Below, one piece after another: positions 55,521 to 64,000 of a stretch of DNA of 64,000 bases (positions within the stretch are counted from its first letter, which is position 1; the number at the start of each line of letters is the position of its first letter). A program made the translations under genes and the position numbers. Location: contig NZ_SJPH01000001.1 in NCBI RefSeq assembly GCF_007859815.1, positions 365,987 to 429,986 on the forward strand, written 5' to 3'. This DNA is from Botrimarina hoheduenensis (GTDB lineage: Bacteria; Planctomycetota; Planctomycetia; Pirellulales; Lacipirellulaceae). Below the pieces are notes generated by a model. That model was not told the DNA's origin. It worked only from the letters and a program-made list of their open reading frames with translations, and made no database searches.

Positions 55521-58118
55521 TTATCGCCGGCGCTCACCCGGAGAAGCGGCGAGGCCCGTGGGCAGGGTCACGGGCCGGACCATCACGCCATCAATATCGA
55601 CCCGTGCCACGCCGATGACCTCGAACTCGATCGTGAGTTCGGTCGAGTCCGTTGCGCCGCGGATCAATCGAAAGGGTTCGTAGTTGGCCGTGGGACCGAT
55701 GAGGAGCGAAAGCTCGGGGCCGCCCAGCGAATCGGTGAGCAGCAGCCCCGCGGCGGAACGAGATTGCTCGCGTTCGACCTGCACCCAGCCGGTGATCTCG
55801 AGCAGTTCGCCCGCAGCAATCGGAATCGGTGGCGAAACGATGCGTGCGGAGCGGCCTTGGTAGCTGTCTTGCCCGACGAGTCGCAGCCGGTGCGCGCCGT
55901 GAATCGGCGACGAGGCGGCGATCTCAACCGCCGGGGCCTCTTCCGCGTTGTTGTTGGCGTTCTCGTTGCGCCAGCCGAAGCGGCGCAGCTCGTCGATGTC
56001 CTCGAAGCTGCCACCGTGCAGCCGATTCAGCCCCCGGGGTGCAGCCGCGAGCAACTGCATCAGGCGAAAGTGTTCGTTGAGCGTTGTCGGCAGAAGCGCT
56101 AGCGGGCAGCTTTGCCGCGCGTCGTAGGGCTTGGCGAAGGTTAGCCGGCGTCGCTCGTCGCCCGCCTGCTGAACCCTCCGCAAGACGTCGGTCGCGGTTT
56201 CGTAGCAAACGAAGTGATCACCCCGCGCGCGGGCGAGATCGGCGGCTTCGAGCTGGCGGCGCAGGGCGAGGCGCTGGGCCGTGTCGAGGCTGTCGGTGTT
56301 TTCTTGAGCGAGTCGCGCTTGGCGCAGCAAACGCTCCGACGCTGCCGGGGCACGGGGGGTCAAATAGCGGGCCAGCGATTGCACGACACGTGGATCCCCC
56401 GTGAAGAGCAGGTCGTCGGTCGCCGAAGCTGCGGGAATCGCTGCGGAAGTAACCGGGCGGATCCCCGCGGGACTGAGGCGGTAGCCCGAGGTCCTGTCTG
56501 TAGGCGAGGAATCATCCAAAGCCGGTGCACGGTTGTGCGTAGGCTGTCGCAGCCGGAGTTCGGCCCCGTCGCGTTGGTAGACCGTGCGTGCCGGATCAAA
56601 ACCGCCGTCGCGCCTGCCGAGCAACCAGGGTTCGATCAGCCTGAGCCGCTCATTGGCTGAAGCCAGGCTTTCCGTTGCCAAAGAGGCGGCGGCTTCGGGG
56701 CTGTCGAGCCCTTCGGTGCTGCTGAACGCGATCCCGCACACGCCGACCGATAGGGCTCCGTCGATATCCGCGTCGATGTCCGACGGTGGCAGCCACGCCG
56801 GCGCAACGCCGTCACCCAGCAATGCGTCGAGCTGTCGCTGGACGGCAAGATCCACATCCAGCGCTACGACCGCCAGCAACGGGGTCCCCGGTGCCGTTTC
56901 GGCTTGGATTTTTCGGAGTCGTTCGGCGAACCAGGGGGGGCCGGGCACACGGCTCCCCTGCCCCTCGATCAGCAGCCCGTCTGCCACACGGCTCCACGCG
57001 GCGTAGTCGCCCACGGGATGCGCTAGGATCGGCCGCTGTAGCGGTTCGGGAAGCGAACGCAGGCGCTGGGTTTCAACCAACCGCGAGTCAAGCTCGGCGG
57101 CGGCGACCTCTCCGGGCAGGATCCAGGCGAGCACCGCCGACGCGGTGTCCCCCAGTCCCGCGGGATCGGCGGGAGTCGGGCAGATGACGCGCAGCCCGCG
57201 GCTACCGAATTCGGCGAGGCGATCCGCTGTCGGAGCCTTTTCGAGCCACACTGTGTTGAAGCCCAACGCGATCAAGCGTTCGGGGCTCTCGTTGCGCCAG
57301 CGGCGGATTCGCGCGAAATAGTCGCGGTCGTCAACCCGAAAGGCTTGGGCCGTCAGCTCAACGCGAGTGCCGATCAGGCGTCCGCCTAGCGGCTTCGTGG
57401 GGGGAGCGTCCGCGATGGAGGCTTGGGCAGGCACTGCGGCGTCTTGGTCAGTCAGATACTGCTGCGGGGCGATGCGTCCTTCAAGCCGTACCTCGCGGAT
57501 CTCAAACGCCCGAGGCACCGGGGCACCGGCTGCCGCCAATCCTACTGCCACCACATAGGCTCCCCTGCCGTCCAGCATCTCGCGTTGTGCGGTGGACAGG
57601 GCTTGCATACGGAGCGCACGCTGCAAGCCCCGCGGCAGATCTGCTTGCTTAAGCTCTAGCGCGTGGGCGGGATAAGACTGCCGCCAAGCCTGAGATTCTA
57701 GAGGGCGTACCACCAACCGGCGCGGTCGGCCGGTATCGGGATCGATCGCGCGCGGCAGCTCGATCTCGACCGCCAGCTGAACGGGCGCTTCGGCCAAGTG
57801 GATTTCGACGGCGATCTGCAACTCTTCGATGACCGCCGCGGGGGGGACCGGGCGCCAGAACCAGGCAGATGCTCCGGGCGGGCAAACGTACTCGATCCGC
57901 TCCACATCGGGGGCCGTGTCACCCACGCCGTGACGCCGCTGCTGGCTGACGACCCGCAGATGAGGCTGTTGGTCGCCCTGCCGCCAAGCGTTCTCGGTTT
58001 CGGTGTTGCGATCGATCCACGTATCGGCGTCGGCCAGTTTGGCGAACTGGCAGCTCAGACTGACCGTAACGATTGCAACGGCTAGTGCAGCACGGCAGAA
58101 GCTGACCGGGGGTGCCAT
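55521..58118 (-). CDS. Large secreted protein of unknown function (possible TIM-barrel and beta-sandwich domains)
   Basis: An 865-residue protein from the ATG at 58118, chosen because a signal peptide follows directly (CRAALAVAIVTVSLSC). Residues 100-240 look like a beta-rich domain (LQIAVEIHLAEAPVQLAVEIELPR). Residues 270-500 read like a (beta/alpha)8 segment with ALGFNTVWLEKAP, GLRVICPTP, AWILPGEVA and ILAHPVGDYAAW, recalling glycosidase-type barrels, but no catalytic motif can be named. The C-terminal ~170 residues, with GSFEDIDELRRFGWRNEN and GELLEITGWVQVE, resemble carbohydrate-binding modules. It is convergent with purQ (37 bp). Confidence 0.78.
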   Translation of the reverse strand: MAPPVSFCRAALAVAIVTVSLSCQFAKLADADTWIDRNTETENAWRQGDQQPHLRVVSQQRRHGVGDTAPDVERIEYVCPPGASAWFWRPVPPAAVIEELQIAVEIHLAEAPVQLAVEIELPRAIDPDTGRPRRLVVRPLESQAWRQSYPAHALELKQADLPRGLQRALRMQALSTAQREMLDGRGAYVVAVGLAAAGAPVPRAFEIREVRLEGRIAPQQYLTDQDAAVPAQASIADAPPTKPLGGRLIGTRVELTAQAFRVDDRDYFARIRRWRNESPERLIALGFNTVWLEKAPTADRLAEFGSRGLRVICPTPADPAGLGDTASAVLAWILPGEVAAAELDSRLVETQRLRSLPEPLQRPILAHPVGDYAAWSRVADGLLIEGQGSRVPGPPWFAERLRKIQAETAPGTPLLAVVALDVDLAVQRQLDALLGDGVAPAWLPPSDIDADIDGALSVGVCGIAFSSTEGLDSPEAAASLATESLASANERLRLIEPWLLGRRDGGFDPARTVYQRDGAELRLRQPTHNRAPALDDSSPTDRTSGYRLSPAGIRPVTSAAIPAASATDDLLFTGDPRVVQSLARYLTPRAPAASERLLRQARLAQENTDSLDTAQRLALRRQLEAADLARARGDHFVCYETATDVLRRVQQAGDERRRLTFAKPYDARQSCPLALLPTTLNEHFRLMQLLAAAPRGLNRLHGGSFEDIDELRRFGWRNENANNNAEEAPAVEIAASSPIHGAHRLRLVGQDSYQGRSARIVSPPIPIAAGELLEITGWVQVEREQSRSAAGLLLTDSLGGPELSLLIGPTANYEPFRLIRGATDSTELTIEFEVIGVARVDIDGVMVRPVTLPTGLAASPGERRR

Positions 58119-58428
58119 GCGGTCGATTGGGCCGGTGTTGGAGACGTTTTGGGGGGGAATCCACATGCTGGGGCGGCTCTCGGAACACACCGAGTAGCGC
58201 ACTCGTCACGCGGTTAGCCGATTTCTCGAAACATGACCACAGCAGCTTGAGGCGGAATCGCATCACGCCAGGCATTGTCGAAGTTTGCGTGCCATCCGCT
58301 TGAAACGACGCAAGTGCTTACCTTAGAATCGGTTGCGTAAGACGACGAGGAGCTTGGCTCGGACTGCTGGCATGTCCGATGCATAGGGGGATCCGTCGCC
58401 CTGCTCCTCTTTCTCGGAGATCGCCCGG
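58119..58428. other. 310-bp divergent intergenic region
   Basis: Lies between the secreted protein (minus) and the 109-residue protein (plus). No gene or obvious structural element is visible; promoters for both sides are expected but none is clear. Confidence 0.35.
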
Positions 58429-58758
58429 ATGCCCGAAACCAACCCCCTCTCGTCGTCTGTTTCGTCGTCGGCCACGCCGTTCGCTGCTGAGGTTCCTTCG
58501 GATCTGGCGCGTCTGTCCGAAGCGATTGGTGCGTTGCCGCCCGAACATGCCGCCAACCTGATCCCGCTGCTGGAACGGGTGGTGGAGAGCACCGGACGCC
58601 GTCGGCGGATCCTGTCGCTCGTACAAGATGCGCTCGGCCAGCTCCGGCTCGACATGAAGTACCTGATGTTCGATCTCGAAGCGACGCGGCGTGAACGCGA
58701 CGCCTTCCAGCAAAAGCTCAATGAGTGCAGCGATTCGGCCGAAGGCGACGACGCCTGA
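58429..58758 (+). CDS. Small conserved helical protein, unknown function
   Basis: A 109-residue product with a Ser/Pro-rich start and a helical, charged remainder (DLARLSEAIGALPPEHAANLIPLLERVVES; YLMFDLEATRRERDAFQQKLNEC), probably coiled coil at the end. Not recognised. It lies 98 bp before the Ser/Thr kinase gene on the same strand and could be cotranscribed. Confidence 0.75.
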   Translation: MPETNPLSSSVSSSATPFAAEVPSDLARLSEAIGALPPEHAANLIPLLERVVESTGRRRRILSLVQDALGQLRLDMKYLMFDLEATRRERDAFQQKLNECSDSAEGDDA

Positions 58759-58856
58759 TCGGTAGCCACTTTTTTCGGCTCGCCACTCGTTAGCCCGCGA
58801 TCGGGCACGCCGACTGGCTTACCGCTTCCTTTCCTGGTTGCCCTTGCCTGTTCGCG

Positions 58857-60323
58857 ATGTCGGGTCCCTCTACCGCCGATGAGCTCGCGCAGAGCGCCCT
58901 CGATATGGGGGTGCTCAACGAACGCGAGCTTCGCGCGGCGTGGGATGAAGTCGCCAACACCGGTGGCTCGATGGAAGACTTTTCGCAGGCGCTCGTCCGT
59001 AAAGGTCTGCTGACCAACTACCAGATCGAGCGGCTCCAGCGCGGGTTGCGCGACGGCTATTTCTACGGCGACTACAAGGTGCTGTACCTCGTCGGGTCGG
59101 GGACCTTCGCCCGTGTGTTTCGCGCGATCAACTGCAAGACGGGGGAGATCCACGCCGTCAAGGTGCTTCGCAATCGCTTCAACCAAGACCCCAAGCGCGC
59201 CGACTTCTTTCGTCGCGAGGGGGAGCTGGGCAAGAAGCTCGTGCAAGAGAACATTGTTCCCGTGCACGCGGTCGTGACGTCGCCTGGGCTCAACTATTTG
59301 GTGATGGACTTTGTCGAGGGCCGCAACCTTCGCGAAACTTACCGGGTGAAGGGACGTTTCTCGTGGCGTGAAGCGGCCCACACGCTCTGCGGTATCTTGG
59401 CCGGCCTGCAGTACGCGTTCCAGCAGGGCGTTACGCATCGCGACCTGAAGATGTCCAACGTTCTGGTATCGAGCGATGGCGTGGCAAAGCTGGTCGATTT
59501 CGGACTGGCGGCTTTAGATGGCGTCGGCGGAGACGCGGCCGGTGTCGATCGCACGGTCGAATACGCGGCCCTCGAAAAAGCCACCGGCGTTCGTAAAGAC
59601 GATACCCGTAGCGACGTCTTCTTTGCCGGCTGCATCTTGCACCAATTGCTGTCCGGCGTAGCGACGCTGCCCGAGGGCCGCGATCGTGCTCAGCGATTCA
59701 GCCGCGACACCTTCACCCAATTTAAGCCGATCCTAGAGCTAGCCCCCAAAACGCCGATGGCGATCGCCATGGTGCTGGGCAAATCGCTCGAGCTCGATCC
59801 CGAGCGGCGTTATCAGACCCCGGGCGACATGCTCACCGACCTGAAGCTAGCGGTCCGCCGCGCGGAAGCCGGTGGAACGGGAGATCAGCGCCGTGAACTT
59901 GCCAGCCAGGAAGGGATCGGTCCCGACGGGAATCCCCGCCGGATGATGATCATCGAGTCCGACACCAAGCGGCAGGACGTGCTCCGCGAGCTGTTCAAAC
60001 GCAACGGCTATCGGGTGCTCGTCTCGACCGATCCCGAGCGCGCGATGGATCGTTTTGCCACGGATCCGAAAACCGCCGAGGTGGTGCTCTTCTGTGCCGC
60101 GACAATCGGTTCGGCAGCGCTCCACGCTTTCAACCAGTTTGGCGAAGCCCTCAGCACGCGCGATGTGCCGGCCGTGTTGCTCCTTGAGGAGGCGCAGGGC
60201 GAGTGGCTATCTGCCGCCAAGGCCGACTCCGAGCATCGGGCAATTGTGGTCATGCCGGTTAAACTCCGCGAGTTGCGGACCCGGCTTGCCGGAGTGTTGG
60301 CTTCCCGCGCCGGGGCGACCTAG
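58857..60323 (+). CDS. Serine/threonine protein kinase with pseudo-receiver tail
   Basis: A soluble 488-residue kinase. Residues 5-70 are a planctomycete-type N-terminal module (ALDMGVLNERELRAAWDEV...RKGLLTNYQIERLQRG). The kinase domain has the P-loop VGSGTFARVF (79-88), Lys102 in HAVKVLR, catalytic loop THRDLKMSN (183-191) and DFG (204-206). From about 362 comes a receiver-like fold (MMIIESDTKRQDVLRELFKRNGYRVLVSTDPERAM), but the phosphoacceptor strand reads VVLFCAATIG, without Asp. No membrane segment. Substrates unknown. Confidence 0.9.
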   Translation: MSGPSTADELAQSALDMGVLNERELRAAWDEVANTGGSMEDFSQALVRKGLLTNYQIERLQRGLRDGYFYGDYKVLYLVGSGTFARVFRAINCKTGEIHAVKVLRNRFNQDPKRADFFRREGELGKKLVQENIVPVHAVVTSPGLNYLVMDFVEGRNLRETYRVKGRFSWREAAHTLCGILAGLQYAFQQGVTHRDLKMSNVLVSSDGVAKLVDFGLAALDGVGGDAAGVDRTVEYAALEKATGVRKDDTRSDVFFAGCILHQLLSGVATLPEGRDRAQRFSRDTFTQFKPILELAPKTPMAIAMVLGKSLELDPERRYQTPGDMLTDLKLAVRRAEAGGTGDQRRELASQEGIGPDGNPRRMMIIESDTKRQDVLRELFKRNGYRVLVSTDPERAMDRFATDPKTAEVVLFCAATIGSAALHAFNQFGEALSTRDVPAVLLLEEAQGEWLSAAKADSEHRAIVVMPVKLRELRTRLAGVLASRAGAT

Positions 60324-60337
60324 GGCCCCCGAATCGC

Positions 60338-60343
60338 AAAGGA
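60338..60343 (+). promoter_or_regulatory. Ribosome binding site of holB
   Basis: AAAGGA eight bases before ATG 60352 supports that start over longer in-frame readings inside the kinase gene. Confidence 0.6.
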
Positions 60344-60351
60344 TTGTGTTG

Positions 60352-61404
60352 ATGTCATCAGCCCGGCCCGAACAAGGTGCTTATCCGGCGATCGAGGCGA
60401 TCGTAGGCCACGACGAGCCCGCCGAGCGGTTTCGTCAGACGCTGCGTGCCGACCGCCTCGCGAGCACCTATCTGTTCGTCGGTCCCGAGGGAATCGGTAA
60501 GCGTTCGTTTGCGCTTGCGCTGGCTCGCTCGTTGCTGTGCCAATCACGCTCGTTGGACGATTCAGGCCCGAGCGACCCGTTGGCGGCTTGCGGGGCGTGC
60601 GATTCTTGTCGATTGATCGACGCGGCAGGGCACCCCGACCTGATCGAGATCGCCAAGCCCGCCGGCAAGTCGACCCTTCCGCTTGAGCTGTTCATCGGCC
60701 CGCCCGATCGGCGCCACCGCGAAGGGCTCTGCCATGACATCGCTTTGCGGCCCAGCGTAGCGTCCCGACGCGTCGCGATTATCGACGACGTCGACGCGCT
60801 CAGCGTCGAAAGCGCCAACGCGCTGCTCAAGACGCTCGAGGAGCCGCCGCCGCGATCGTTGCTGATCCTGGTGGGGACGAGCCTCTCTCGGCAGCTGCCG
60901 ACAATCCGGTCGCGTGCCCAGGTGGTTAGGTTTCGCCCGTTATCGAGCGCAGGGGTGCAACAGGTGCTCGAAACGCTATCGTCCGACGAAGCGGGCGAAC
61001 CGATCGCCGATGTCGCCACGGTCGCCGAGCTTTCGCGAGGGAGTGTGGGGATGGCGCTCGCCGCGGCCGCGGCCGGATCGGACGGTTATCTGGCCCCGGT
61101 GGTGGCGTGCCTGGAGAGCGACCGCTTCACGGCAAGCCGTTACACGTCTGCCTTGGACGAAGCCAGCAAGTCGGCCGGCACGGAGCCCTCAGCCCGGCGG
61201 GGACGGCTTCGCGAGGCCTTGCGGATCACTCTGGAGCACTGGCACGGCCGGCTGCGGCAGGGGGATACCCCGGCGGCGTTAGCGGCTCTCGACGCCTTGC
61301 TCGACGCGGAAGGGGCCATCGATCGCAACGCCAATCAGCCGCTGGTGGCCGATGTCTTGGCCAAAAGGCTGGCTGCCGCTCACGCCAAAGGTCACAGAGC
61401 GTGA
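60352..61404 (+). CDS. holB: DNA polymerase III subunit delta'
   Basis: Clamp-loader subunit of the replicative polymerase. The 350-residue product has a P-loop GPEGIGKRSFA (44-54), zinc-type cysteines CGACDSC (about 80-86) preceding HPDLIEIAKP, VAIIDDVDALSVESANALLKTLEEPPP (Walker B and sensor region), and TIRSRAQVVRFRPLS (sensor 1/SRC-like, here SRA). The C-terminal third is helical. It follows the kinase by 28 bp, an unusual neighbour; co-transcription is likely but a functional link is not shown. Confidence 0.9.
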   Translation: MSSARPEQGAYPAIEAIVGHDEPAERFRQTLRADRLASTYLFVGPEGIGKRSFALALARSLLCQSRSLDDSGPSDPLAACGACDSCRLIDAAGHPDLIEIAKPAGKSTLPLELFIGPPDRRHREGLCHDIALRPSVASRRVAIIDDVDALSVESANALLKTLEEPPPRSLLILVGTSLSRQLPTIRSRAQVVRFRPLSSAGVQQVLETLSSDEAGEPIADVATVAELSRGSVGMALAAAAAGSDGYLAPVVACLESDRFTASRYTSALDEASKSAGTEPSARRGRLREALRITLEHWHGRLRQGDTPAALAALDALLDAEGAIDRNANQPLVADVLAKRLAAAHAKGHRA

Positions 61405-61557
61405 GCCTTGTGCGCACGGGTGTGTTGACCCGCGCCGAAGGGGGGGTTTAGACTCCGCCACTTGCTACATCGTCGGGAGCCACGCTAGTGGCGTTCCCAC
61501 GAGTCGCGCAGCAGCCGACGAAGCTCGGTCCGCTGTACTGACTCTCTCTCTCTCGCC

Positions 61558-61563
61558 AGGAGA
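61558..61563 (+). promoter_or_regulatory. Ribosome binding site deciding the TTG start of the pyrophosphatase
   Basis: AGGAGA six bases before TTG 61570; no ATG follows until well inside the protein, so this TTG is the likely start. Confidence 0.65.
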
Positions 61564-61569
61564 TACTCG

Positions 61570-64000
61570 TTGACTTCGCGCTGTTCTCGTCGCCCGCAGT
61601 GGCTTTGCTTTTCTTGGTGGTTGGTGGCGGCTTCGCTCGCCCTAGTGGCACTCGGTGGGTTGGGGTCTGCCGCCTGGGCCCAAGAGGTTGGAGCAGAAGC
61701 CGCGGCACCGCCAGCGGCGGCGGCGACCGATACGGTGACACTTGTCTGCTGGCTGATCGCTTTTGGCGGGGCCTTCGCGGCGCTAGTGCAGGCCAAGCGC
61801 TTTTACGATGCGATGATCCAGTCCGATCCGGGGACGGAGCGCATGCAAGAGATCGCCGGTTTTGTCACCAGCGGCGCTAATGCGTATCTGCAGCAGCAGT
61901 TCCGGGTTGTGGCCGCGTTCTTTCTGGTGGTTGCCGCGCTGCTGGCTTACGCCGCTTTCGGGCTGAAGGTTCAGAGCGAATTTGTTCCCTTCGCGTTTCT
62001 GTCGGGAGGCCTCTTCAGTGGCTTAGCGGGCTGGTTTGGGATGAAGACCGCCACGGCTGCCAGCAGCCGGACCGCCGCGGCCGCACAGAAGTCGCTCAAC
62101 CAGGGGTTACAGGTCGCTTTCCGTTCGGGGGCCGTCATGGGCCTCACGGTGGTCGGTCTGGGGCTCATGGATATCACGCTGTGGTTCGCGTTTTTGCACT
62201 GGATCTGGCCGCTTTCGGGCGCTACGCCGCTCTCGCCGGTTGAGATCAGCGTGACGATGGTGTGCTTCGGCATGGGGGCGAGCGCGCAAGCGCTCTTTGC
62301 GCGTGTCGGCGGCGGCATCTTTACCAAAGCCGCCGACGTTGGTGCCGACCTCGTGGGCAAGGTCGAGCAGGGCATCCCCGAAGACGACCCCCGCAACCCA
62401 GCCACGATCGCCGACAACGTGGGCGACAATGTGGGCGATGTGGCCGGCATGGGGGCCGACCTGTACGAGTCCTACGCGGGCTCGATTCTGGCGGCCGCCG
62501 CGCTGGGTGCCGCGGCCTTTGCCAATCCCGCCCTGCTGCCCGCGGGTGTCACACAAGAGTCCGCCCAGCTCAGCGCAATTATGCTGCCGCTAGTGATCGC
62601 CGGACTGGGGATCGTGCTCTCCATTTTTGGCGTTTATCTGGTCAAGACCGACGACAACGCGAGCCAAAAGAATCTGCTCGCCGCTCTCGCTCGGGGGATC
62701 AATTTCTCGACACTGCTCGTGATCCTGGCCGCGGTCGCCGCGACTTGGCTGCTGATGCCGTCGGCCGAATCGACGCGCTGGTTGGGCGTGCCTGGCGTCG
62801 CCTTCAGCGTGATCGTCGGGGCCGTTGCGGGCCTGCTGATCGGTAAATGGACCGAGTACGTCACGAGCGACGAGTTCGCCCCCACCCGCAAGTTGGCCGA
62901 TCAGGCCGTGACCGGCCCGGCCACGATCATCATCGGCGGTGTCGCAGACGGCATGCTCAGCGTGTGGGCTCCCGTGCTAACCGTCAGTGCGGCAACGATT
63001 CTGGCGTTCGGTGCCGCAACGGGCGGTCAGTTTACCGACGCCAATCTGTTCTCGCTGGGGTTGTATGGCGTGGGTATCGCGGCGGTTGGCATGCTCAGCA
63101 CGCTGGGCATCACCCTCGCGACGGACGCCTACGGACCGATCGCCGACAACGCGGGCGGCAATGCCGAGATGTCGTCGCTGCCGGCGATCGTGCGCCAACG
63201 GACCGACGCTCTCGATAGCCTGGGCAACACAACCGCCGCCACGGGCAAGGGTTTTGCCATTGGCTCAGCGGCGTTGACGGCTCTCGCGCTGCTGGCGGCC
63301 TACATCGAGGGCGTTCGCGTGGGCTTCGACCGCTGGGCGGAAGACTTTGCGAGCACCACGGTTGCCGCCGAGGCGGGGCCCGATTCGAGCGTGTACGGCT
63401 GGTACAAGCTGTCCAATCAGTTCCTCGTACAGATCAATCCGAACGAGGCGGCGGAGGGGGCAGCTCCAATCGTTGATCGCTATCTGGTGATGCCCTCGCA
63501 GCTGGTCGGTGGCGAACTCGTCAGCAAGTGGCGCGATCTGGACGCGGGCACTCGGTTGCCAACCGAGGGCGAAGACGCCTGGGGGGCTTCGCTGGTTGGG
63601 TTCGGCCCACAGGGGGCCATCTGGACCCCCGACAGCACGCCGCTGAAAACCGTTGCGGGGATGACCCTGCCGGATTTCAATATTTACTTCGATGCCACGC
63701 TGATGAACCCGAAGGTGCTCATCGGGTTGTTCCTCGGCGCGATGGCGACCTTCGTCTTCTGCGCGATGACCATGAAGGCGGTCGGCCGCGCCGCCCAGGG
63801 CATGGTGGAGGAGGTCCGTCGGCAGTTCCTCGAGAAACCCGGCATCATGGAGGGCAAGGATCAGCCCGACTACGCCCGTCCGGTCGAGATCAGCACGATC
63901 GCCGCCCAGGCGGAGATGATCGGCCCCTCGTTGCTCGGGCTGGTGCTGCCGGTGGTGGTCGGTCTTGCGCTGGGCGTTGCGGGGGTGCTGGGCCTGTTAA
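61570..64000 (+). CDS. hppA: Membrane ion-translocating pyrophosphatase, K+-dependent type (partial, cut by right edge)
   Basis: Couples pyrophosphate hydrolysis to Na+ and/or H+ pumping. 810 codons are present and the frame is still open at the edge. After a signal-peptide-like start (LVALGGLGSAAWAQ) come the family motifs: FTKAADVGADLVGKVE, EDDPRNPATIADNVGDNVGDVAG and TDAYGPIADNAGGNAEMSSL. GNTTAATGKGFAIGSAALTAL has Ala where K+-independent enzymes have Lys. DLYESYAGS has Glu at the position described for Na+-pumping members. An insert of about 100 residues (63310-63690) separates TM12 from LMNPKVLIGLFLGAM; in the family topology this loop is extracytoplasmic. Confidence 0.95.
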   Translation, partial: MTSRCSRRPQWLCFSWWLVAASLALVALGGLGSAAWAQEVGAEAAAPPAAAATDTVTLVCWLIAFGGAFAALVQAKRFYDAMIQSDPGTERMQEIAGFVTSGANAYLQQQFRVVAAFFLVVAALLAYAAFGLKVQSEFVPFAFLSGGLFSGLAGWFGMKTATAASSRTAAAAQKSLNQGLQVAFRSGAVMGLTVVGLGLMDITLWFAFLHWIWPLSGATPLSPVEISVTMVCFGMGASAQALFARVGGGIFTKAADVGADLVGKVEQGIPEDDPRNPATIADNVGDNVGDVAGMGADLYESYAGSILAAAALGAAAFANPALLPAGVTQESAQLSAIMLPLVIAGLGIVLSIFGVYLVKTDDNASQKNLLAALARGINFSTLLVILAAVAATWLLMPSAESTRWLGVPGVAFSVIVGAVAGLLIGKWTEYVTSDEFAPTRKLADQAVTGPATIIIGGVADGMLSVWAPVLTVSAATILAFGAATGGQFTDANLFSLGLYGVGIAAVGMLSTLGITLATDAYGPIADNAGGNAEMSSLPAIVRQRTDALDSLGNTTAATGKGFAIGSAALTALALLAAYIEGVRVGFDRWAEDFASTTVAAEAGPDSSVYGWYKLSNQFLVQINPNEAAEGAAPIVDRYLVMPSQLVGGELVSKWRDLDAGTRLPTEGEDAWGASLVGFGPQGAIWTPDSTPLKTVAGMTLPDFNIYFDATLMNPKVLIGLFLGAMATFVFCAMTMKAVGRAAQGMVEEVRRQFLEKPGIMEGKDQPDYARPVEISTIAAQAEMIGPSLLGLVLPVVVGLALGVAGVLGLL

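Overview
The window is a GC-rich bacterial chromosome segment. Protein families point firmly to the Planctomycetota, most likely Pirellulales. The evidence is a DUF1559 type-II-pseudopilin-like protein, an N-terminal planctomycete extracellular motif (ERRLLAADV) on a giant surface protein, an SHD1-domain secreted protein, a secreted seven-repeat WD40 protein, a Ser/Thr kinase with a planctomycete-style N-terminal module, and many GTG/TTG starts, often with no clear Shine-Dalgarno. The family-level assignment is inference. There is no sign of phage, transposons, CRISPR or other recent transfer; nearly everything is core or lineage-conserved.

Layout. 1-10145 (minus strand): a Complex I operon transcribed I-A-C-D-H-J-K-L-M-N. 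nuoN runs off the left edge, and nuoB, nuoE, nuoF and nuoG are absent. 10146-11490: divergent regulatory region, csrA, tRNA-Glu(TTC) with a terminator. 11780-16081 (plus): hemH, an aldo/keto reductase, ispD, tyrS. 16217-20803 (plus): an ABC exporter-like trio (ATPase, permease with a His-rich loop, membrane-anchored soluble protein). 20913-26553 (plus): a secreted WD40 protein, then a 1,496-residue surface protein with seven SdrD/Cna-B-like repeats and Asp-rich FG-GAP-like repeats, closed by a perfect 14-bp hairpin. 26632-35656 (minus): a small coiled-coil protein, a membrane protein, a CCA-adding/poly(A) polymerase family enzyme, and AddA/AddB recombination nucleases. 36221-38327 (plus): the DUF1559 pilin-like protein, a rhodanese, tRNA-Leu(CAG), each followed by or near terminators. 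38460-41556 (minus): a membrane metallophosphoesterase and a PAS/GAF/receiver protein. 41968-46730 (plus): typA, a membrane-anchored hypothetical, a Cys-rich/acidic SHD1 protein. 46854-50587 (minus): a HemY-type porphyrinogen oxidase, a beta-barrel-like protein, a DUF1573 protein. 50863-55483 (plus): tyrA, purL (carrying two fused PurS-like domains), purQ. 55521-58118 (minus): a large secreted protein of unknown function. 58429-64000 (plus): a small conserved protein, a Ser/Thr kinase with a pseudo-receiver tail, holB, and a membrane pyrophosphatase cut by the right edge.

How the parts fit. Energy conversion is represented by Complex I at one end and an ion-pumping pyrophosphatase at the other; the latter has the residues of a K+-dependent, probably Na+-pumping enzyme. 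The last steps of haem synthesis are split between hemH and hemG. Both tRNAs lack an encoded CCA, which matches the CCA-adding enzyme. The most interesting architectures are the PurS-PurS-PurL fusion, the expanded NuoA/NuoM and pyrophosphatase loops, the surface protein without a classical signal peptide, the kinase/pseudo-receiver and GAF/receiver proteins lacking expected catalytic parts, and the ABC trio with a His-rich extracytoplasmic loop. I found no clear-cut new defence or mobile system.
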